Shown: piece by piece, positions 59,358 through 64,000 of the stretch
How the letters are laid out: each line of letters opens with the position of its first letter
Numbering within the stretch: position 1 is the stretch's first letter
NCBI GenBank assembly: GCA_028820635.1
Contig: JAPPIG010000109.1
Location: 149,711 to 213,710, forward strand
DNA from: Candidatus Poribacteria bacterium
GTDB lineage: Bacteria; Poribacteria; WGA-4E; WGA-3G
Direction of reading: 5' to 3'
Length of the DNA stretch: 64,000 nt
Notes under the pieces: model-generated
Told to the model about the DNA's origin: nothing
Databases searched by the model: none
What the model saw: the letters and a program-made list of their open reading frames with translations, nothing else
Program-made: the position numbers and the translations under genes

Positions 59358-61889
59358 ATGAAATATCGCATCAAACCTTTCTTGAGTTTACTGGTAACCT
59401 TAGGATTTATTCTATCATGTGCACAGGCACCCCAGCAGATTGCAAAAAAAACCTTAGCACCAACAGAAAAAGCAAAAAAATCGACAGTCCGCTTAGTCAA
59501 CCGATTTGGAGATTCAGTTCGTTTTAGTAGTGGTTTCTTCGTGGATAAGGATAAAATTGCTACGAATATCCATGTTGTTGCACAACCCGGACCGATTTTC
59601 GTTGAACTTAGCGATACAGAGAAAACTCTAAAAATTGTAGGTGTTGCAGCGTATGATGTGAAAAACAATCTTGTCATCCTAAAAATTGCGGGCAAAGGTA
59701 AACCCTTGTCTATAGGTGACAGTGATGCGGTTCAAATAGGTGAAACTGTATCTGTTGTGGGATACCTTGATGGCAAATACAAAACCACCACTGGAACTAT
59801 AGACAGCATACAAAAAAGTGATAAATGGTTTTGGATAGAAGCCGCAACTTCTGAGGAAAGTAGCGGTGGTCCCGTGCTAAACAGAAATGGAGAAGTGATC
59901 GGGATTGCCCTCGCGTATGGTGATGATTCAGGCAACTACGCTATACCTTCGAACGCGCTCAGGGTATTGCTTACCCAATCAGTGAAATTGAAACCATTGG
60001 TAGAGTGGCGGAAACGGGAAGTTGTCCGCTCTGAGGTGTACCACAGCCAAGGCGAACAAAAATCCGCTGCCGAACAATATAAGGACGCGATAGTTGACTT
60101 TGATAAAGCCATTACGCTAAATTCTGAGCATGTTCTTGCTTATTATAAACGCGCAAGAGCGAAGTATTACATAGATGACTACACAGGAGCGATAGATGAC
60201 TGCACACATGCTATAAAACTAAACCCTGAACATGCCAGAGCTTATAATGGTCGGGGAATAGCAAAAGTGGAGCTCAGTGAATCTCAATCTAACGATGGTG
60301 ACTTAGAAAAAGCACAACACCTCTATCAAGAAGCGATTGAAGACATTACGCAAGCCATCAAGATTGACCCTGAAGATGCTGATTTCTATAGTAATAGAGG
60401 TATTTCAAAGTGTAAATTGGGAGATATGAAATCGTCGCGAGGTGATGTAGCGAGTGCACAACGGTTGTACCGTGAAGGCATTGTTGACGTTGGTAAATCT
60501 ATCCAACTGAGATATATGGCAGATGTCAATACTCCAATTGCCTTCATAGAATCCGAAAAAGGAATTACATCTATAGTCAGTGTGATAAACTGGAACGGTA
60601 GTATTAACGTTGGAAGCGGCTTCTTCGTGGACACAAACAAGATTGCAACGAATATACACGTTGTTGACAACCCAGGACCTGTTTACGCTAAACTCATTAA
60701 CAACGAGACAATCTGGAAAGTAGAGGAAGTTACTACGTTTGATATGGAATATGATCTCGTTGTCCTAAAGGTTTCCGGTGAAGGCATACCGTTGCCCTTG
60801 GGAGACAGTGATTTAGTTCAAAAAGGAGAACCTGTTGTTGCAGTGGGATATCCCGGTGGGAAATACAAGGTCACAGCTGGAAATGTACACGGCATTCAGA
60901 TTAGTGGCAAATTACTCGGGACGACAGCTGTAACTTCTGAAGGGAACAGTGGTGGTCCCCTCCTAAACGATAAAGGGGAAGTCATTGGGATTAATACCCG
61001 ATCAGGTGATTACAGTTTTGCTATTCCTTCAAACATACTTAAGGTATTGTTAACTCGGTCTGTATCACCAGAACCTTTGACGCAGTGGCAAAAGCGAGAT
61101 CATATCCGCGCCTATGCTTACAGCGGGAAAGGTGAAGATAGATTTGATGCTCAGAATTATACCAAGGCAATAATTAATTTTGATAACGCTATCTTACATA
61201 ACCCTAAATATATTCGTGCTTACAATTGGCGCGGACGAGCAAAGTTTCGCCTTGGTCTAGCTAAAGTAGAGGAAGGGAATGTGGCAGAAGCACAAAAACT
61301 ATATCACGCAGCTATAGAGGACTATACACAAGCCATCAAGATTAAACCTGAATTCACCATCGCCCTTAACAATCGCGGACGGGCAAAGTATCATCTTGGT
61401 CAATCTAAAGCAGATCAAGGTGATGTAGCAGAAGGACAACAACTCTATAAAGCAGCTATAAAAGATTATACGCGCTCGATTAAGATTGACCTGAAGTATA
61501 CCTTTCCTTATTACCATAGAGGAGTAGCGAGATTTGTCCTCGGTCAATCTAAAGCGAATCAAGGAAATATAACAGAAGCACAGCAACTCTATCAAGAGAC
61601 GATTGCTGATTGTACGCACGTTATACAGTTAGAACCAAACGATGCCTATTCCTATAACAATCGCGGGTCAGCAAAGCATCATCTTGGTCAATCTAAAGCT
61701 GATCAAGGTGATGTAATAGAAGCAGAAAAACTTTATCGAGCGGCGATTGATGATTATACGAAGGCAATTAATATCAACCCTAAGTATATAAGCGCATACA
61801 AAAATCGTGGGGTAGTAAATAAAGCACTTGGACAGTCTGATGAAGCGGAAAAGGACTTTACAAAGGCGAAAGAACTGGAATCTAAATAA
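59358..61889 (+). CDS. Lipoprotein with two trypsin-like domains and TPR repeats
   Basis: An 843-residue protein. MKYRIKPFLSLLVTLGFILSC gives a lipobox Cys21. Residues about 40-220 form a trypsin-like domain with TNIHVV (His) and SEESSGGPVLN (Ser), but the acid position reads KNNLVILK, with Asn where Asp is expected. TPR-like repeats follow (230-390). A second protease domain (about 400-580) has TNIHVV, EYDLVVLK (Asp) and SEGNSGGPLLN (Ser), an intact triad. TPRs of the ASAKxxxGQSKADQGDVAEAQQLYxxAI type fill the rest. The whole looks like an internal duplication, and only domain 2 is likely active. It is followed immediately by the membrane-protein gene. Confidence 0.85.
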   Translation: MKYRIKPFLSLLVTLGFILSCAQAPQQIAKKTLAPTEKAKKSTVRLVNRFGDSVRFSSGFFVDKDKIATNIHVVAQPGPIFVELSDTEKTLKIVGVAAYDVKNNLVILKIAGKGKPLSIGDSDAVQIGETVSVVGYLDGKYKTTTGTIDSIQKSDKWFWIEAATSEESSGGPVLNRNGEVIGIALAYGDDSGNYAIPSNALRVLLTQSVKLKPLVEWRKREVVRSEVYHSQGEQKSAAEQYKDAIVDFDKAITLNSEHVLAYYKRARAKYYIDDYTGAIDDCTHAIKLNPEHARAYNGRGIAKVELSESQSNDGDLEKAQHLYQEAIEDITQAIKIDPEDADFYSNRGISKCKLGDMKSSRGDVASAQRLYREGIVDVGKSIQLRYMADVNTPIAFIESEKGITSIVSVINWNGSINVGSGFFVDTNKIATNIHVVDNPGPVYAKLINNETIWKVEEVTTFDMEYDLVVLKVSGEGIPLPLGDSDLVQKGEPVVAVGYPGGKYKVTAGNVHGIQISGKLLGTTAVTSEGNSGGPLLNDKGEVIGINTRSGDYSFAIPSNILKVLLTRSVSPEPLTQWQKRDHIRAYAYSGKGEDRFDAQNYTKAIINFDNAILHNPKYIRAYNWRGRAKFRLGLAKVEEGNVAEAQKLYHAAIEDYTQAIKIKPEFTIALNNRGRAKYHLGQSKADQGDVAEGQQLYKAAIKDYTRSIKIDLKYTFPYYHRGVARFVLGQSKANQGNITEAQQLYQETIADCTHVIQLEPNDAYSYNNRGSAKHHLGQSKADQGDVIEAEKLYRAAIDDYTKAININPKYISAYKNRGVVNKALGQSDEAEKDFTKAKELESK

Positions 61890-63575
61890 ATGAAAAACAA
61901 AACTATTCTCATTATCTCCATACTTGGTGTGCTGCTATCAACAGTCCTAAGCGGTATATATCTAAACTTTTCCTATTTTGAACCCGACACTGTATCGTAT
62001 CTATTCCAAGCCAAGTTGTTTTCTGAAGGCAAAATCTCATTGCCCGCGCCACCCGAATATGGATTCTCGTCTTCACCGCATATCAACATCTTAAACGGTA
62101 AATGGTATTCCAAATACCCGTTTGGCAACGCCTTAATGCTGATGTTTGGGGTGTTTGTTAACGCGCCGTGGCTTATTCCTGCGCTTGCCACAGGCGGTGC
62201 CCTATTTCTCCTATTCCTTTTTGTCAAAGAAACATACAGCAAACCTATTGCACTTATCGCTGCTGTGATTGCGCTTATTTCGCCGGCAACTGCAGGCATG
62301 GGATCCACATGGTTTAGCGAGCCTGTAAGCCGATTTTACCTTGCGCTTTATCTTTTTGCGCTGATCCGCACCCTAAACGGCGCGGGGAATGTTCTCTATC
62401 CGCTTATCTCAGGGTTTGCTTTGGGGTATGCTTTTAATACGAGACCACTTTCGGCTATCGTTTTTGGCGTTGTTGGTGCTGGTTTCGCACTTTATCATCT
62501 GTATAAACCGAGAATAACAGGTGAATCCAACGAAACAGGCGAACAAAATCAGGACAATCCACCTACACGCAAGCAGTTAGTATCTCGGTTGGGAATTTTC
62601 TTAATTCCGTTTGCTGTCATGATCTTGGTGTGTATGGCATGGAACTCACACTTTACAGGCGATCCGTTCACGTTTACGCATACCGCCGCGCAACCTCACG
62701 ATAAAATCGGGTTCGGTAAACGGACGGAAGGCTACGAACCGAACATTGATCAGGCATTTGATTTTAAACCCGAATGGGCAATTAAAAGAACATGGCGACA
62801 CATTCTTCCGTGTATCAGTTTCAACGCATTCGGATGGGGTAATTATCGTCCCAGATTGATTGAAGAAGTTGAGTTTTCTATCGGTTTTATAATCGACTTT
62901 TTGCCGTTACTTCTACCGTGGTTATTTGTCCTCATACCCTTTTTTTATGCATCGCGAAATAGATATGATGTATTGTGTATTGCTTTCATTGTGGGGAGTT
63001 TGTTGCTTTACGCCTTCTTCTATTTTGAAGGGTCAACTTGGGGGTTTACACCGGTCAATGCTCGCTATTACACAGAAGCAATATTCCTTGGTTTCATTCC
63101 GCTTGCAGCGAAGGGTATGTTTATCATCTACGAGCGACTCAAAAAACCGATCTTGGAAAACAAACTTACGGATGCTGCAGTGATACGTTATGTCGCAGTG
63201 ATATTTTATATTGCCGGAGCATGTTCAGTTCTGATTAGTATAAACACGGTGCAAACTTATGTCCGTATCGGGAAAGTGTATCAGAATTGGGGCCATGTCT
63301 ACCAGAAGCTGCCACCAATGGTAGAGGAGCAAAACATTCACAATGCCGTTATCTTCGTGTCTCGACACCGAGGTGCACCGATTGGGGATTATCCTTTTCA
63401 GAGTTTGGAAGAAGCGGATATAATTTACTTTAAACTCGGACCCGCACCACGCTGGAGGTTGACAAATAGCGATTGGAAAAAGGTTTATGCACAGTATTTT
63501 TCCGGCAGCGGTAGAGAAGCGTATCTGTATGAACCGGGACAGAATGAACTAAAACCTCTATCTTTTGATCCATAG
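61890..63575 (+). CDS. GT39-like integral membrane glycosyltransferase
   Basis: A 561-residue protein with about ten hydrophobic segments. The N-terminal loop after the first segment reads FEPDTVSYLFQAKLF, an Asp-rich motif similar to the first extracytoplasmic loop of dolichyl-phosphate-mannose-type (GT39/ArnT) glycosyltransferases. ALMLMFGVFVNAPWLIPALATGGALFLLFLFVKETYS and SARYYTEAIFLGFIPLAAKG follow, with a soluble C-terminal domain (NAVIFVSRHRGAPIGDYP). The ATG directly follows the stop of the protease gene, so the two are coupled. It may glycosylate secreted lipids or proteins; the acceptor is unknown. Confidence 0.65.
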   Translation: MKNKTILIISILGVLLSTVLSGIYLNFSYFEPDTVSYLFQAKLFSEGKISLPAPPEYGFSSSPHINILNGKWYSKYPFGNALMLMFGVFVNAPWLIPALATGGALFLLFLFVKETYSKPIALIAAVIALISPATAGMGSTWFSEPVSRFYLALYLFALIRTLNGAGNVLYPLISGFALGYAFNTRPLSAIVFGVVGAGFALYHLYKPRITGESNETGEQNQDNPPTRKQLVSRLGIFLIPFAVMILVCMAWNSHFTGDPFTFTHTAAQPHDKIGFGKRTEGYEPNIDQAFDFKPEWAIKRTWRHILPCISFNAFGWGNYRPRLIEEVEFSIGFIIDFLPLLLPWLFVLIPFFYASRNRYDVLCIAFIVGSLLLYAFFYFEGSTWGFTPVNARYYTEAIFLGFIPLAAKGMFIIYERLKKPILENKLTDAAVIRYVAVIFYIAGACSVLISINTVQTYVRIGKVYQNWGHVYQKLPPMVEEQNIHNAVIFVSRHRGAPIGDYPFQSLEEADIIYFKLGPAPRWRLTNSDWKKVYAQYFSGSGREAYLYEPGQNELKPLSFDP

Positions 63576-63624
63576 CAGATGGTTGTTGGAAAAGGAGATT
63601 CTTGAGTCATACATAAGACTGTGG

Positions 63625-63898
63625 TTAAATGAAGGTAGATTCTGGAAGAAGGTTTTGAAAAATGGTTCCGAATTTAGGTTGTGCCGGATTATCGAGTGAG
63701 AACCTGCCATCATCGTTAGACAGAGTCAGGATAATGTTAGAGGCTTTGAATACATTCAGCTGTGGACAATCTGGTGTCAGCTCAATGCCTTTGATGCCCT
63801 GATTTTCTTCAGACAGCAATCATCCGTGATGTCCACACCCAGCAGCGAGACATGCAGATAAGGTATTAGATCCCGTTCCCAGCTAACATCGTGTAGAG
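63625..63898 (-). pseudogene. Possible frameshifted coding remnant
   Basis: The listed 64-residue ORF reads LSEENQGIKGIELTPDCPQLNVFKASNIILTLSNDDGRFSLDNPAQPKFGTIFQNLL. Just upstream another frame reads DVSWERDLIPYLHVSLLGVDITDDC, which could join it through a one-base shift near 63818. I do not recognise the family and cannot be certain it was ever one gene. Confidence 0.25.
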
Positions 63899-63948
63899 TC
63901 GGACTGATTCTAACTCACAAATTATAAAAGTTTGCTTAATATATTTTT

Positions 63949-64000
63949 TACTATAGTTTGGACAATTTTATCTTTTCAGGACTTCCGAACAGGTGTTCAA
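63949..64000 (+). mobile_element. Partial second copy of the ACTATAGTTTGGACA element
   Basis: The 15-base terminal repeat of the element at 51184 is reproduced exactly, followed by AATTTT as in that copy, and then diverges. The remainder lies outside the window. Confidence 0.6.

Larger units (their letters stand above)
63576..64000. other. Terminal intergenic region with decayed coding remnant and TIR
   Basis: This 425-base region has no intact gene. Its middle holds a minus-strand coding remnant (63625-63898). At 63949-63963 the sequence ACTATAGTTTGGACA begins another copy of the transposable element seen at 51184, cut off by the window end. Confidence 0.6.

Noticed and set aside
1-64000. 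CRISPR array, prophage or biosynthetic gene cluster
   Set aside because: No regularly spaced repeat-spacer pattern, no phage structural genes and no adjacent set of secondary-metabolite enzymes were seen; the repeats are palindromic dispersed elements.

Overview
The window is a single-genome bacterial chromosome segment of roughly 44% GC by eye. It carries no ribosomal operon, phage, CRISPR array or plasmid functions. The gene mix suggests a member of Candidatus Poribacteria or a closely related uncultivated lineage: several Gfo/Idh/MocA oxidoreductases, a ThuA-like protein, two Uma2-type nucleases, tandem DUF5069 domains, very long TPR proteins, secreted proteins sharing a WGxLK-like C-terminal tail, and many miniature inverted-repeat elements. 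That assignment is an inference from gene style; no marker gene was compared.

Layout. 0-12 kb holds guaA with an overlapping M14-type peptidase, a class V aminotransferase, a 1570-residue TPR protein, an ECF sigma/anti-sigma pair and an Ig-like lipoprotein with a candidate structured RNA upstream. 12-18 kb holds dprA, a graveyard of three different decayed insertion sequences, two MITE-like elements, an Mrp ATPase and a thioredoxin/TPR gene. The ORF caller truncated that last gene because an in-frame TGA replaces the first cysteine of the CxxC motif. 18-32 kb is mainly carbohydrate metabolism (ThuA, four oxidoreductase/epimerase genes, a PfkB kinase, an alpha/beta hydrolase and an exopolysaccharide glycosylphosphotransferase) plus argJ, a Gly-Cys-Val tRNA cluster and a tandem family of secreted proteins whose fourth copy is a stub.

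32-43 kb runs almost entirely on the minus strand and is organised around iron-sulfur assembly: sufC-sufB-sufD, a CGWS glutaredoxin, sufS-sufU, a Rieske protein and a DUF59 (SufT-like) protein. Into this are inserted an ADP-ribosyltransferase-like gene with a small partner, two Uma2 genes, a rhodanese, a DUF971 protein, a mazF with an atypical antitoxin and a broken hicB. 43-64 kb is mixed: an addiction-antidote-like protein, a TPR protein, moaA, an intact and a broken alkB, an MFS transporter, a DUF433/DUF5615 pair, a caspase-fold-like protein overlapping a BNR-repeat protein, carbonic anhydrase, a beta-helix protein, a triple DUF5069 protein, a lipoprotein with two trypsin-like domains and TPRs, and a GT39-like membrane protein.

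The strongest unusual observation is the gene at 16515-17759. It has a strong ribosome-binding site, an uninterrupted frame except for one TGA at a UxxC position, and a hairpin directly downstream that fits the bacterial SECIS shape, so it is a candidate selenoprotein. Other points are an antitoxin with two tandem MazE-like toxin-binding tails, a lineage-specific C-terminal tail on four secreted proteins, face-to-face overlapping promoters at 28.4 kb and a complete non-autonomous element with an 8-bp target duplication.
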